Positions 27,770-35,897 of a stretch of 64,000 nt of DNA are shown here, piece after piece; positions within the stretch are counted from its first letter, which is position 1, and each line of letters begins with the position of its first letter. Made by a program: the position numbers and the translations under genes. The notes under the pieces are model-generated. The model did no database searches. It was not told where the DNA came from and worked only from the letters and a program-made list of their open reading frames with translations. The stretch is from Actinomadura parmotrematis (GTDB lineage Bacteria; Actinomycetota; Actinomycetes; Streptosporangiales; Streptosporangiaceae): positions 62,001-126,000 of the forward strand of contig NZ_JAIBOA010000012.1 of NCBI RefSeq assembly GCF_019458805.1, given 5' to 3'.

Positions 27770-27840
27770 AGCGCACCTCCTAGCCCGTGGAGCCCCCTGG
27801 TCAATGCCTTCCCTCGAGCTCCATCCCCCCGAGAAGGCAT
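27766..27840 (-). CDS. Possible 24-codon upstream ORF of whiB
   Basis: ATG 27840 opens a 24-codon frame (it begins MPSRGDGARGKALTRG) whose TGA overlaps the whiB GTG in a GTGA junction. The start lies about 10 nt downstream of the transcription start predicted from the whiB promoter. No clear Shine-Dalgarno is present. A short open frame of this size is likely by chance in such GC-rich DNA, so support comes only from its placement. Confidence 0.25.
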   Translation of the reverse strand: MPSRGDGARGKALTRGLHGLGGAL

Positions 27841-27857
27841 AGAACTACACTCACGAA

Positions 27858-27887
27858 ATTACACGTGTGTAGCGCCCGCTCCGTCAA
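27858..27887 (-). promoter_or_regulatory. whiB promoter (TTGACG - 18 nt - TGTAAT)
   Basis: On the minus strand the -35 TTGACG is at 27887-27882 and the -10 TGTAAT at 27863-27858, with an 18-nt spacer. This is the clearest sigma-70-type promoter in the window. The region 27841-27972 is also the least GC-rich intergenic stretch nearby and holds no other gene. Confidence 0.65.
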
Positions 27888-27972
27888 GCGGAACAAGTTT
27901 GCCCTGGGGCAAAGATGGGTTTTTGGGGCATCAGCGCGATCTGCTTTGGCCAGAGATCAGATAATCACGGCA

Positions 27973-28932
27973 TCACTGAGGGGGACGGTTGTCGCGATAC
28001 CAATCGCGGCCCTCGCCCTGAGCGCCCTCTCCCTGCTGGGGAGCCTGGCCGTACCCGGACTGACCTGGAGTATGCGGAGTTCCGGAAGGTCCCTGGGCAT
28101 TGGGGTCGCCGCTGCCCGAACCGCCATAAGCCCGGGTCCACTCCCCCATGCTCTCGTCCTCGGCCTCCTGCGCCGCCGAGGGCTGCTGCGGCTGCTGGCC
28201 GTACTGCTGCTGGCCCTGCTGCTCGCCGTACTGCGGCTGCCCGTACTGGGCCTGCGGGCCCTGGTCGCCGTACTGCTGCTGCGGCTGCCCGTACTGCTGG
28301 TAGCCCTGCTGGCCGTACTGGGCCTGCTCGCCGTACTGCTGCTGATCGCCGTACTGCTGCGGCTGGCCGTACTGCTGCTGCTGCTCGCCCGGCTGCCCGT
28401 ACTGCTGCTGGCCGTACGGGGCCTGCTGGCCCTGCTGGTACCCGTAGTCGGGGTAGCCGCCGCCCTGCGGCACCTGCTGCGGGTTCTGCGGCCGCGGCGG
28501 CTGGAGGCCCTGGAAGACGGTGAACACGAACCAGGCCGCGACGCCGGCGACGGCGAGCTTGGCGGCCCCGTGGAGGAACAGCGCCAGCTTGAAGCCGGCG
28601 CCCGCGTACTGCGAGCTCGACAGCATCCCGCCGAGCCAGGTGATGACGCCGAACAGGAGGATGCCGCCGAGCACGCCGAGCGCGCCCATCGTGATCGTCC
28701 GCGCCTGCGGCGTCGGCGCCGCACCGCCGTTGACCAGCAGGACCGCGACGACGGCCAGCGCGACGGTCGCCGTCGCGGTGAAGAATCCGTCCTGGGTCTC
28801 GATCAATGCGCGATACGTGAATCCGCCGGTGGTGAACAGCGCGATCAGGCCGGACAGCAATTGCAGCCCGGCGGCGGCCAGCAATACCCAGGCGGCCGGC
28901 TCGCGCAGGCGCTGGACGGCATCCTTGTTCAC
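27973..28932 (-). CDS. Four-helix membrane protein with long Gln/Tyr/Gly-rich tail
   Basis: GTG 28932 follows AGGAGA by 8 nt; an in-frame ATG at 28956 is the alternative. The product has 319 residues. Four hydrophobic segments lie in the first 145 residues (WVLLAAAGLQLLSGLIALF, ATATVALAVVAVLLV, MGALGVLGGILLFGVITWL, LAVAGVAAWFVFTVFQGL). About 165 residues of low-complexity tail follow, built from QQYGQPQ, YGEQ and YGDQ units and ending acidic/Gly-rich. Comparable actinomycete proteins have short helical bundles with disordered tails and no known role. The tail is a candidate for multivalent interaction. It is divergent from fbiA. Confidence 0.82.
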   Translation of the reverse strand: MNKDAVQRLREPAAWVLLAAAGLQLLSGLIALFTTGGFTYRALIETQDGFFTATATVALAVVAVLLVNGGAAPTPQARTITMGALGVLGGILLFGVITWLGGMLSSSQYAGAGFKLALFLHGAAKLAVAGVAAWFVFTVFQGLQPPRPQNPQQVPQGGGYPDYGYQQGQQAPYGQQQYGQPGEQQQQYGQPQQYGDQQQYGEQAQYGQQGYQQYGQPQQQYGDQGPQAQYGQPQYGEQQGQQQYGQQPQQPSAAQEAEDESMGEWTRAYGGSGSGDPNAQGPSGTPHTPGQSGYGQAPQQGEGAQGEGRDWYRDNRPPQ

Positions 28933-28960
28933 GGCGACATCTCCTGACAGAGGCATTCGG

Positions 28961-28980
28961 ATTACAGCGCAAAGCTTTGC
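28961..28980 (-). promoter_or_regulatory. -10 element and 12-bp palindrome upstream of the Q/Y-rich protein
   Basis: TGTAAT (minus, 28966-28961) is a good -10. Directly upstream, in the -35/-10 spacer, lies the perfect palindrome GCAAAGCTTTGC (28969-28980), a likely operator for an unidentified repressor. Confidence 0.45.
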
Positions 28981-29052
28981 ACATCGCCGGGCGCCGCGGC
29001 GCGCGCGGACCGGCCGGACGCGGTCCCGTGCGGGCGGCCGCGGCGGGCGCTC

Positions 29053-29058
29053 TAGGCT
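29053..29058 (+). promoter_or_regulatory. -10 element, leaderless promoter of fbiA-fbiB
   Basis: TAGGCT is followed by GGCGGT and then the ATG at 29065. The 6-nt distance places transcription start on the start codon. Confidence 0.55.
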
Positions 29059-29064
29059 GGCGGT

Positions 29065-30024
29065 ATGAAGATCGTGGCGCTGGCGGGCGGTATCGGTGGT
29101 GCCCGCTTCCTGCGCGGCCTGAGGGCGGCCGAACCGGCCGCCGACATCACCGTGATCGGCAACACCGGGGACGACATCTCGCTGTTCGGCCTGCGGGTCT
29201 GCCCCGACCTCGACACCGTCATGTACACCCTCGGCGGCGGGATCGACGAGGAGCAGGGGTGGGGGCGCCGGGACGAGGCGTTCACCGTCAAGGAGGAGCT
29301 GCTCGCCTACGGCGTCGGCCCGTCCTGGTTCGGCCTCGGCGACCGCGACTTCGCCACCCACATCGTGCGCACCCAGATGCTCGCCGCCGGGTACCCCCTG
29401 TCGGCCGTCACCGAGGCGCTCTGCGACCGCTGGAAGCCCGGCGTCCGGCTGATCCCGATGACCGACGACCAGGTCGAGACGCACGTCGTCGTCGACGACC
29501 CCGAGCACGGCCGCCGCGCGATCCACTTCCAGGAGTGGTGGGTGCGGCTCCGCGCGTCCCTGCCCGCCGTGACGATCGCGCCGGTCGGCGCGGCGGACGC
29601 CAAGCCCGCCCCCGGCGTCCTGGAGGCGATCCGCGACGCCGACGCCGTGCTGCTGCCGCCGTCCAATCCGGTGGTTTCGGTCGGGACCATTCTCGGGATC
29701 CCCGGCGTGCGCGACGCCGTCGCCGCCAAGACCGTCGTCGGCGTCTCCCCCATCATCGGCGGCGCCCCCGTGCGCGGCATGGCCGACGCCTGCCTCACCG
29801 CGATCGGCGTCGAGACGTCCGCGCGGGCCGTCGCCGAGCACTACGGCGCGGAGCTGCTGGACGGCTGGCTGGTCGACGACGCCGACGCCGCCACCGCCGC
29901 CGAGGGCGTCGAGGGCGTCGCGGTGCGGTCCCGGCCGCTGCTGATGAGCGACCCCGCCGCGACCGAGGCGATCGCCCGCGCCGCCCTGGACCTCGCGGCC
30001 GAGCTGGCGGGGGCCGCGGGATGA
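29065..30024 (+). CDS. fbiA: 2-phospho-L-lactate transferase / dehydro-F420-0 synthase
   Basis: The 319-residue CofD/FbiA enzyme joins the activated phospho-lactate or phosphoenolpyruvate moiety to the deazaflavin Fo, giving F420-0 or its dehydro form. It begins with the nucleotide-binding loop MKIVALAGGIGGARFLRGL, followed by VIGNTGDDISLFGLRVCPD and the conserved IDEEQGWGRRDEAF. LPPSNPVVSVGTILGIPGV is the Fo/GDP region, and SPIIGGAPVRGMAD the second phosphate region. Length is normal. It overlaps fbiB by ATGA, as in mycobacteria, and is probably expressed as a leaderless mRNA. Confidence 0.96.
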   Translation: MKIVALAGGIGGARFLRGLRAAEPAADITVIGNTGDDISLFGLRVCPDLDTVMYTLGGGIDEEQGWGRRDEAFTVKEELLAYGVGPSWFGLGDRDFATHIVRTQMLAAGYPLSAVTEALCDRWKPGVRLIPMTDDQVETHVVVDDPEHGRRAIHFQEWWVRLRASLPAVTIAPVGAADAKPAPGVLEAIRDADAVLLPPSNPVVSVGTILGIPGVRDAVAAKTVVGVSPIIGGAPVRGMADACLTAIGVETSARAVAEHYGAELLDGWLVDDADAATAAEGVEGVAVRSRPLLMSDPAATEAIARAALDLAAELAGAAG

Positions 30025-31313
30025 GCCGCGGCCTCCAGGTCTTCGGCGTGCCCGGCCTGCCGGAGGTGGCCGAGGGCGCCGACATCGCCGCGCTGATCCC
30101 CGCCGACCTGCTGGAGGACGGCGACGTCCTGGTCGTCACCTCCAAGATCGTCAGCAAGGCGGAGGGGCGCGTCCTGGTCGCCGGCGACCGGGAGAAGGCG
30201 ATCGACGCCGAGACCGTCCGCGTCGTCGCGCGCCGCGCGCACGCCCGCGGCGAGACCCGCATCGTGGAGACCCGGCAGGGCCTCGTCATGGCGGCCGCCG
30301 GGGTGGACGCCTCCAACACCGCGCCCGGCACCGTCCTGCTGCTGCCCGAGGACTCCGACGCCTCGGCCCGCCGCATCCGCGCCGGGCTGCGCGAGCGCAC
30401 CGGGCTGAACGTCGCCGTCCTCGTGTCCGACACCTTCGGGCGGCCGTGGCGGAACGGCCTCACCGACGTCGCGATCGGCGCCGCCGGCCTCGACCCGCTG
30501 GACGACTTCCGCGGCCGCTCGGACGCCTACGGCAACCGGCTGGAGGCGACCGTCACCGCCGTCGCCGACGAGCTGGCGGCGGCGGCCGAGCTGGTCAAGG
30601 GCAAGCTGGACGGGGTGCCCGTCGCGGTCGTGCGCGGCCTCGGCGACCTCGTCACCGACGACGACGGGCCGGGCGCGCGGATCCTGGTGCGCGCGCCCGC
30701 CGACGACATGTTCCGCTACGGGCCGTCGGAGGTGCTGTACGCGCGCCGCACCGTCCGCGAGTTCACCGCCGAGCCGGTGGACCCGGCGGCCGTCCGCCGC
30801 GCCGTCGCCGCCGCGATCACCGCGCCCGCCCCGCACCACACCACGCCCTGGCGGTTCGTGCTGGTGGAGTCGGCGGCGGCGCGGACCCGGCTGCTCGACG
30901 CGATGCGCGACGCGTGGGAGGCCGACCTGCGCCGGGACGGCTTCACCGAGGAGTCGGTCGAGCGGCGGCTGCGGCGCGGCGACGTCCTGCGCCGCGCCCC
31001 CTACCTCGTCGTGCCGTGCCTGGTCATGGACGGCGCGCACACCTACCCCGACGAGCGGCGCAACGCCGCCGAGCGCGAGATGTTCGTCGTCGCCGCCGGG
31101 GCGGGCGTCGAGAACCTGCTGGTGGCGCTGGCCGTCGAGGGCCTCGGGTCGTGCTGGGTGTCGTCCACGATGTTCTGCCGCGACGTCGTCCGCGAGGTGC
31201 TGGACCTGCCCGCCGGCTGGGATCCGATGGGCGCCGTCGGCGTCGGCCACCCCGCCGCGCCCCCGCGCGAGCGCCCTCCGCGCCCCGCCGACGCCTTCAT
31301 CGAAGTCCGCTGA
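30021..31313 (+). CDS. fbiB: Coenzyme F420:L-glutamate ligase / dehydro-F420-0 reductase
   Basis: The 430-residue fusion protein starts at ATG 30021, overlapping the fbiA stop. Residues 1 to about 240 are the gamma-glutamyl ligase domain (IPADLLEDGDVLVVTSKIVS, SDTFGRPWRNGLTDVAIG, EAEL-type metal residues). Residues about 245-430 are an FMN nitroreductase-like domain (YARRTVREFTAEPVDPAAV, LVALAVEGLGSCWVSS). Together they add poly-glutamate to F420-0 and reduce the dehydro intermediate, the last steps of F420 synthesis. Together with fbiC at 38-40.7 kb all dedicated F420 genes except fbiD (cofC) are in this window. Confidence 0.96.
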   Translation: MSRGLQVFGVPGLPEVAEGADIAALIPADLLEDGDVLVVTSKIVSKAEGRVLVAGDREKAIDAETVRVVARRAHARGETRIVETRQGLVMAAAGVDASNTAPGTVLLLPEDSDASARRIRAGLRERTGLNVAVLVSDTFGRPWRNGLTDVAIGAAGLDPLDDFRGRSDAYGNRLEATVTAVADELAAAAELVKGKLDGVPVAVVRGLGDLVTDDDGPGARILVRAPADDMFRYGPSEVLYARRTVREFTAEPVDPAAVRRAVAAAITAPAPHHTTPWRFVLVESAAARTRLLDAMRDAWEADLRRDGFTEESVERRLRRGDVLRRAPYLVVPCLVMDGAHTYPDERRNAAEREMFVVAAGAGVENLLVALAVEGLGSCWVSSTMFCRDVVREVLDLPAGWDPMGAVGVGHPAAPPRERPPRPADAFIEVR

Positions 31314-31322
31314 CGCCCCGGC

Positions 31323-32540
31323 TCAGCGCCAGGCGCGGAAGGCGGCGGCCAGGGCGGCGCGGGTGGGCGGCGCCAGCGTCTTCGGGCGGGCCGCCGGGAC
31401 GGCGAAGCGCTCGGCGCGGGCCGCGTCGAACGTGCCCTGCGGCGTCCGGAACCCGGCCGCCTGGAGGGCGTCGCGGGACGGGCGGGTGCCGAGCGCGGTG
31501 AGGAGCGCCTGCGCGCCCTCGCGCCGCGCGGCGTCGGCGGTCGTGACGGCGAAGGGGTAGTCGAGCAGGACGGTGCCCTCCTTCGGCACGGTCGGCTCGA
31601 CCGGGTTGGGGCGGTGCGCCTCGTTGTAGGCGAGGACGGCCTGCTCGGTGGTGACGAGCAGCGGCCGCTCGCCCCGGTCGGGACCGAGCAGCCCCGCCAG
31701 CGGGACGCCCTTGCCGAGCGCCCGGCCGAGGCCCGCGTCGACGTCGCCGGCCGCGACCTGCTTGAGCGCGAGCATGGCGACGGCGCCGGGCATCGAGGCC
31801 GCCGGATCGGGCGAGCGGCGCGACAGGCCGCCGTCCAGCAGGGCCTTCCAGGTGCCGCCGGTGTCGACGCCCGCGGCCTTCGGCGCGGCGAGCACGACGG
31901 GCGTGCCGACGAGCGTCGGCGCGAGCGGCGGGACACGGTTCGCGCCCGCCTCGCGGGCCGGGCCGAGCCATAGGCCCGACTCGGGAACCCACACGTCGTA
32001 GCGCGCGCGCAGCGGAGCGCGCCGCACGTAGTCGGCGGACGCCACGTCGGTGACGGTGACTCTTACGCACCGCGTCCCGACGTGGTGCTCCTCGACGTTG
32101 AAGCGGTCGGCGACGCCGCGCAACGTCGACGCGATCCCGGGATCCGCGCCGACCGCGACCTGAACGGGCGCGCCGTCGCACGAGGAACCCGACGGCCCGA
32201 GCGCCCACACCCCGCCCGCGACGGCGACGAGCAGCAGCGCCGCCGCGCCCGCCCACAGCGGCGCGCGGCTCCGCGCCTTGGGCGGGGCGTCCTCGGCGGC
32301 CTCCGGTTCGGGCTCGGGTTCGGGCGCGGGCTCGTCCCCGTCCTCGTCCGGGACGCCGGGGACGGTCCAGCTCACCCGCTCGTCGAGCCCCTCGAACTCC
32401 TCGGTCCCACCGTCCGCGTCACCGGCGCGCTCGCCGTCCGCGGCGGCGTCCATCGCGGCTTCCCCGCCGTCCCCGCCGCCCGTCCCGACCGCGGGGTCGT
32501 CCGGGTCGCCGGGCCGGGGGCCGCCCGTGCTCTCGTCCAC
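31323..32540 (-). CDS. Membrane-anchored substrate-binding-like protein
   Basis: The 405-residue protein starts at GTG 32540. A very acidic cytoplasmic N-terminus of about 90 residues (repeated EPEPEPE) leads to one transmembrane helix, APLWAGAAALLLVAVAGGVWAL. A bacterial solute-binding domain follows (VQVAVGADPGIASTLRGVAD, YDVWVPESGLWLGPAREAG, TPVVLAAPKAAG, LLDYPFAVTT). In relatives this domain is often fused to a von Willebrand A domain; none is present here. No ABC permease or ATPase is nearby, so it is unlikely to serve a normal importer. TATTAC 6 nt before the start may be a leaderless -10. Convergent with fbiB at 9 nt. Confidence 0.8.
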   Translation of the reverse strand: MDESTGGPRPGDPDDPAVGTGGGDGGEAAMDAAADGERAGDADGGTEEFEGLDERVSWTVPGVPDEDGDEPAPEPEPEPEAAEDAPPKARSRAPLWAGAAALLLVAVAGGVWALGPSGSSCDGAPVQVAVGADPGIASTLRGVADRFNVEEHHVGTRCVRVTVTDVASADYVRRAPLRARYDVWVPESGLWLGPAREAGANRVPPLAPTLVGTPVVLAAPKAAGVDTGGTWKALLDGGLSRRSPDPAASMPGAVAMLALKQVAAGDVDAGLGRALGKGVPLAGLLGPDRGERPLLVTTEQAVLAYNEAHRPNPVEPTVPKEGTVLLDYPFAVTTADAARREGAQALLTALGTRPSRDALQAAGFRTPQGTFDAARAERFAVPAARPKTLAPPTRAALAAAFRAWR

Positions 32541-32611
32541 GGATCAGTAATACCGGATGGGCGCCTCTTTGCCGCGCCGCGCGTTGGCCGTGGAAGCCCC
32601 CCGGGCACCGC

Positions 32612-33577
32612 ATGATCATGGGGGCGCGGGGGCTGGACTGGCGGTGGGGGGACGCGCTGCCCGGCGCGGTGTACGCGGTGCCGCCCGTCCTGGTGATCCT
32701 GTTCGGCGACGTCGAGAAGGGCCTCGCGTTCGCGGTGGGGACGGTCCCGGCGGTGCTCGTCGGGGTGCGGCCGGCGCGGCGGGGGCGGGTGCTCACCGCC
32801 GTCGTCGGGCTGGTCGCGGCGCTGTCGATCCTGCTCGGCAGCCTGCTGTCGCACGTGCCGCCGCTCGCGGTCGCCGCGATGCTGCTGCTGCCGATCGGCG
32901 CGGCCCGCGCCGCCGTGCGGCGGCCCGCCGGGACGCTCGCGCTGGTGCTCTGCGTCCCGCTCGTCGCGGTCGGGCTGAGCTACCGCGACCTCGGGCAGGG
33001 CGCGGCGATCGCCGGGCTCATCGCGTGCGGGTCGGTGGCGTCGTGGCTGCTGTCGCTGCTCTGGCCGTCGCGTCCGGGGCCGCCGCGCCGGGCGTTCGCG
33101 GCGCTGGAGCCGGCCGCCGCCCGCTCGTTCGGCCTGCGGATGGGCCTCGCCGCCGCGATCGCCGCGCTCGTCGGCTACCTGGCCGGGCTGGAGCACGTCG
33201 GCTGGGCGACGGCCGCCGCCACGTTCGTCACCCGCCCGGCGCCCGGCCCGCAGCGCCTGCGCAGCTACGGGCGCGTCCTGTCGGTGCTGGCCGGCGGCAT
33301 CGCCGCGCTGCTGTTCGTCCGGTTCGCGTCGGACCCGTGGGTGATGGCGGCGGCGACGTTCGCCGTCCTCACGGCGGCGTCGGCGACGCGCGGCGGGCGC
33401 TGGTACATCACCGCCGCCTACACGACGTTCTTCGTCATCCTGCTGCTCGGCTTCGCCGACCACCCGTCGGCGGTCGCGCACTTCAACGAGCGGCTCGTCG
33501 AGACGGCGTTCGGCATCGCGCTCGCGCTCGTGTTCAGCCGCTCCTTCGGGGAGGGCGCGGTCCAGCGGTCGCGGTAG
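32612..33577 (+). CDS. FUSC-family (aromatic acid exporter-like) membrane protein
   Basis: A 321-residue polytopic protein with two groups of hydrophobic helices. The first (AVYAVPPVLVILFG to ALVLCVPLVAVGLSY) and the second (FGLRMGLAAAIAALVGYLAG to TTFFVILLLGFAD) are joined by a short cytoplasmic linker. ATAAATFVTRPAPGPQRLRSYGRVLSVLAGG is the FUSC_2 signature region, written here only by its ends (residues about 200-230). Family members export small aromatic acids or inhibitors; the substrate is unknown. It is convergent with the DUF2804 gene, 3 nt apart. The start may be ATG 32612 or 32618. Confidence 0.82.
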   Translation: MIMGARGLDWRWGDALPGAVYAVPPVLVILFGDVEKGLAFAVGTVPAVLVGVRPARRGRVLTAVVGLVAALSILLGSLLSHVPPLAVAAMLLLPIGAARAAVRRPAGTLALVLCVPLVAVGLSYRDLGQGAAIAGLIACGSVASWLLSLLWPSRPGPPRRAFAALEPAAARSFGLRMGLAAAIAALVGYLAGLEHVGWATAAATFVTRPAPGPQRLRSYGRVLSVLAGGIAALLFVRFASDPWVMAAATFAVLTAASATRGGRWYITAAYTTFFVILLLGFADHPSAVAHFNERLVETAFGIALALVFSRSFGEGAVQRSR

Positions 33578-33580
33578 CGG

Positions 33581-34567
33581 TCACCAGCGCATCCGGACCT
33601 GCTCGGCCCAGCCGAGCAGGCCGTCCACCTCGACCGGTTCCTGCCCGCCGGGGCGGATCGTGCCGGCGTAGTGGCCGAAGCACTGGTGGGTGTCGTTGTA
33701 GATCAGGCCGGCGTTGGTGCGCTCGGCGCGCTCGTGGAAGGGGGTGAACACGACGTCCACGCGGTCGGAGCCGGGCGTGCGGACGCGCCAGGGCTGCGCG
33801 AAGTCGCCGTACTCCCAGTCCAGCTCCTCGCCGATCTTGGTGAGGCGGCCGTCGACGCAGAGCGCGTTCTCGGTCATGCCGGTGCCCGCCGTCCACTTCC
33901 CGCCGAACTGGAGGCCGACGGTGCGGCCGCCGGTGACGCCGGACGCGGCGCCCCAGTTCCACAGGGTGTCGTAGGGCCAGCGGCCGCGCCCGTGGTCGAG
34001 GACGCCCCAGCCGCCGTCGAAGTCGTACGTCCTCCCCCGCACGACGGCGGTCCCGGACGCGGGGCGGGCGGTGTGCTTGGAGGTGTACTGGAACCGCTTG
34101 CGGCTCCACGGGATGACGACGCTCATCGTCTCGTGCCCCTCGGGCAGCGCGGCGAACAGGTCGGCGCGCACGTCGGCGGTCTTGACCCGGATCCGCGTCC
34201 CGCCCGGCTCGCGGACGATGTCCACGCCGACCTTGCCGCGGACGGCGATGTCCGCGCCGTCCAGGCTGTCGGGCAGCCGCACGCCCCGCCCGAACGGGAC
34301 GAGATCGGTCGCGGCGAGCTCCGCGCCGCCGTACTCCAGGAAGTAGACGGTGTTGAGCGCCAGGTAGTCGATGTCGCTGACGGTGACGGCGATCAGGTGC
34401 GTCGGCGTCGTGAGGCACCAGTACTCCCACCGCTTGCCGCGCCCCCACCCCTTGAGCGCCGTCCGGTGCAGCGGCGTCCGCGACCAGCCGACGGCCGCCG
34501 GGTTCAGCGTCCCGTCCGGCAGGCACAGGTCGACGCCCTCGGTGATCTCACGTTCCCCGCTCGCCAT
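33581..34567 (-). CDS. DUF2804 domain-containing protein
   Basis: The 328-residue protein starts near 34567 (MASGEREITEGVDLCLPDG). The DUF2804 fold is a lipocalin/calycin-like beta structure. Conserved stretches are WSRTPLHRTALKGWGRGKRWEYWCLTTP (ends given, residues about 28-55), DGGWGVLDHGRGRWPYDTLWNWGAASG and PFHERAERTNAGL. It has no signal peptide and no recognised catalytic residue. The family is broad and uncharacterised; binding of a hydrophobic ligand has been suggested from the fold. It stands alone, followed upstream by a terminator-like hairpin. Confidence 0.88.
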   Translation of the reverse strand: MASGEREITEGVDLCLPDGTLNPAAVGWSRTPLHRTALKGWGRGKRWEYWCLTTPTHLIAVTVSDIDYLALNTVYFLEYGGAELAATDLVPFGRGVRLPDSLDGADIAVRGKVGVDIVREPGGTRIRVKTADVRADLFAALPEGHETMSVVIPWSRKRFQYTSKHTARPASGTAVVRGRTYDFDGGWGVLDHGRGRWPYDTLWNWGAASGVTGGRTVGLQFGGKWTAGTGMTENALCVDGRLTKIGEELDWEYGDFAQPWRVRTPGSDRVDVVFTPFHERAERTNAGLIYNDTHQCFGHYAGTIRPGGQEPVEVDGLLGWAEQVRMRW

Positions 34568-34582
34568 CCCCGGATCTTAGGA

Positions 34583-34621
34583 CCCCGGCGCCGCTCCGCT
34601 CCGTCCGGGGCGGCGCCGGGG
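34583..34621. terminator. 12-bp GC hairpin downstream of the CU044_5270-like remnant
   Basis: CCCCGGCGCCGC (34583-34594) pairs with GCGGCGCCGGGG (34610-34621) around a 15-nt loop, just after the stop of the minus-strand gene at 34629. Confidence 0.55.
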
Positions 34622-34628
34622 CGGCGGG

Positions 34629-35429
34629 TCAGGGCAGCTCGCCGGGACGGCCGGTGACGGCGGTGCGCAGCACGGCGGCCTCGTAGAGCACCTGCCCCTG
34701 CCGGTGCGCGGCGCGGAAGGCTGGATCGGTCCCGGCGCCGGGGCTCTTGCCCCCGGACGGGCGGAAGGAGGCGTCGAAGTCGACCACCGTGCGGGTGCCG
34801 AGGAAGCGCCGGCTGGCCGCGTCGAAGATCAGCTCGTACCGCGTCCCGGCCCAGGTCTGGCCGACCGCGACGCCGCGCCGCCCGGCGAAATCGACCGCGG
34901 CGGGGGACGCGGTCACGCCGGGGACGCGGGTCGCGGCCCGGAACAGCGCGGCGAGCGCGGCGGGCGGCACGTACCGCTCGGCGACGGTGTCGCCGAGGGT
35001 GATGAACGCCTGCACGTCGGGCGGGTTGCCGCCCTGCGCGGTGCGGTACAGCCAGGCGCGCGCGGCGCCCGCCTCCGCCGGCACGGCCGGGTCGGCGGCG
35101 GGCCGGTTGCGGCATCCGGACGGCCGGGGACCGGGCCCCGAGCCATGCGGGGCTTTCTTGACCGGCGCCGCGGCGTCGTCGCAGAGCCAGGTACGGACGG
35201 TCCGCCCGTCCCGGGTCTCGGCCGTCAGCCCGGCCTTCGCGCCGTCGAACGGCAGCCACGCGCGGCGCAGGACGGGCGAGCCCGACATGCCGCGCGTCTC
35301 CGGCGCGGCCGGGTCCACCGCCTGCCGGCTCCGCGTCTCGACGAACAGATAGCGCCCGGCGTCCACCCGGAGCGGCGGCCGCGCGGACGCGGCCTCGGCG
35401 GCGTCCTCCAGCACCGTCACGGCCGCCAC
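34629..35429 (-). pseudogene. CU044_5270-like protein, 5' truncated
   Basis: From GTG 35429 the frame encodes 266 residues that match the extracytoplasmic part of CU044_5270-family proteins (YLFVETRSRQAVDP, AAFRAATRVPGVTASP-like region, RYELIFDAASRRFLGTRTVV). Full-length members begin with about 60 cytoplasmic residues and a transmembrane helix and are usually paired with a sigma factor. Here homology begins at PVAAVTVLEDAAEA, which looks like the tail of that helix. The GTG has no ribosome binding site. The frame above it is open only back to the stop of the small gene at 35553 and shows no helix or start. No sigma factor gene is adjacent. It is probably a remnant left by the event that placed the 35553-36118 cassette here. 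Confidence 0.6.
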
Positions 35430-35552
35430 GGGGGCCGTGCGGGGCGGGGCGCCTCCGCCGCCGCTTGCGATCGGGGTGATGGGCCGGTCGTGGCCGGGCC
35501 TCTCCCGGTTCGGCAGTGGCTCGCGATGAGCCGACCGTTGCCCGCCCTCGAA

Positions 35553-35897
35553 TCAGGTCCCGCTGAGCTCTCGTTCGGTCGAGCGAACGTTCATGCAAGC
35601 CTCATGCATGAGACGGGCCGCCTTCTCCCAGCCGGGGGTATCGCCTCCGATGCGGTGCAGTGCTCCACGGACGGTGGCCAGGAGCTTCTGGCCCGCCTCG
35701 GCCAGGTCACTGGCTTCCACACACATGTTCACCTCGACGTCCCCGGTGGTCAGGGTCGCCGTGACATCGACGTCCACGATGGCCGGATCCGCCTCTTCCA
35801 GGTCGGCCAGCGCCTCCAGGAGCTCATCGACGCACTCCTGCACGTCGTCGATCCCCTCGATGTCGACGGCGATACCGAGGTCGGCATAGAAGATCAC
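35553..35897 (-). CDS. Partner protein of the HicA-like gene (putative antitoxin)
   Basis: GTG 35897 overlaps the stop of the HicA-like gene (GTGA) and has GAGGAG 5 nt upstream; the same frame runs back to 36014, but that is antisense-like and unconserved. The protein has 114 residues and is acidic. It has a regular alpha/beta pattern (DLGIAVDIEGIDDVQECVDE, VDVTATLTTGDVEVNMCVEA) suggesting two ferredoxin-like halves, and DTPGWEKAARLMHEACM near the end. No DNA-binding motif is visible. I know this only as a recurring actinomycete partner of HicA-like proteins. An antitoxin role is inferred from pairing and overlap. Confidence 0.7.
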   Translation of the reverse strand: MIFYADLGIAVDIEGIDDVQECVDELLEALADLEEADPAIVDVDVTATLTTGDVEVNMCVEASDLAEAGQKLLATVRGALHRIGGDTPGWEKAARLMHEACMNVRSTERELSGT

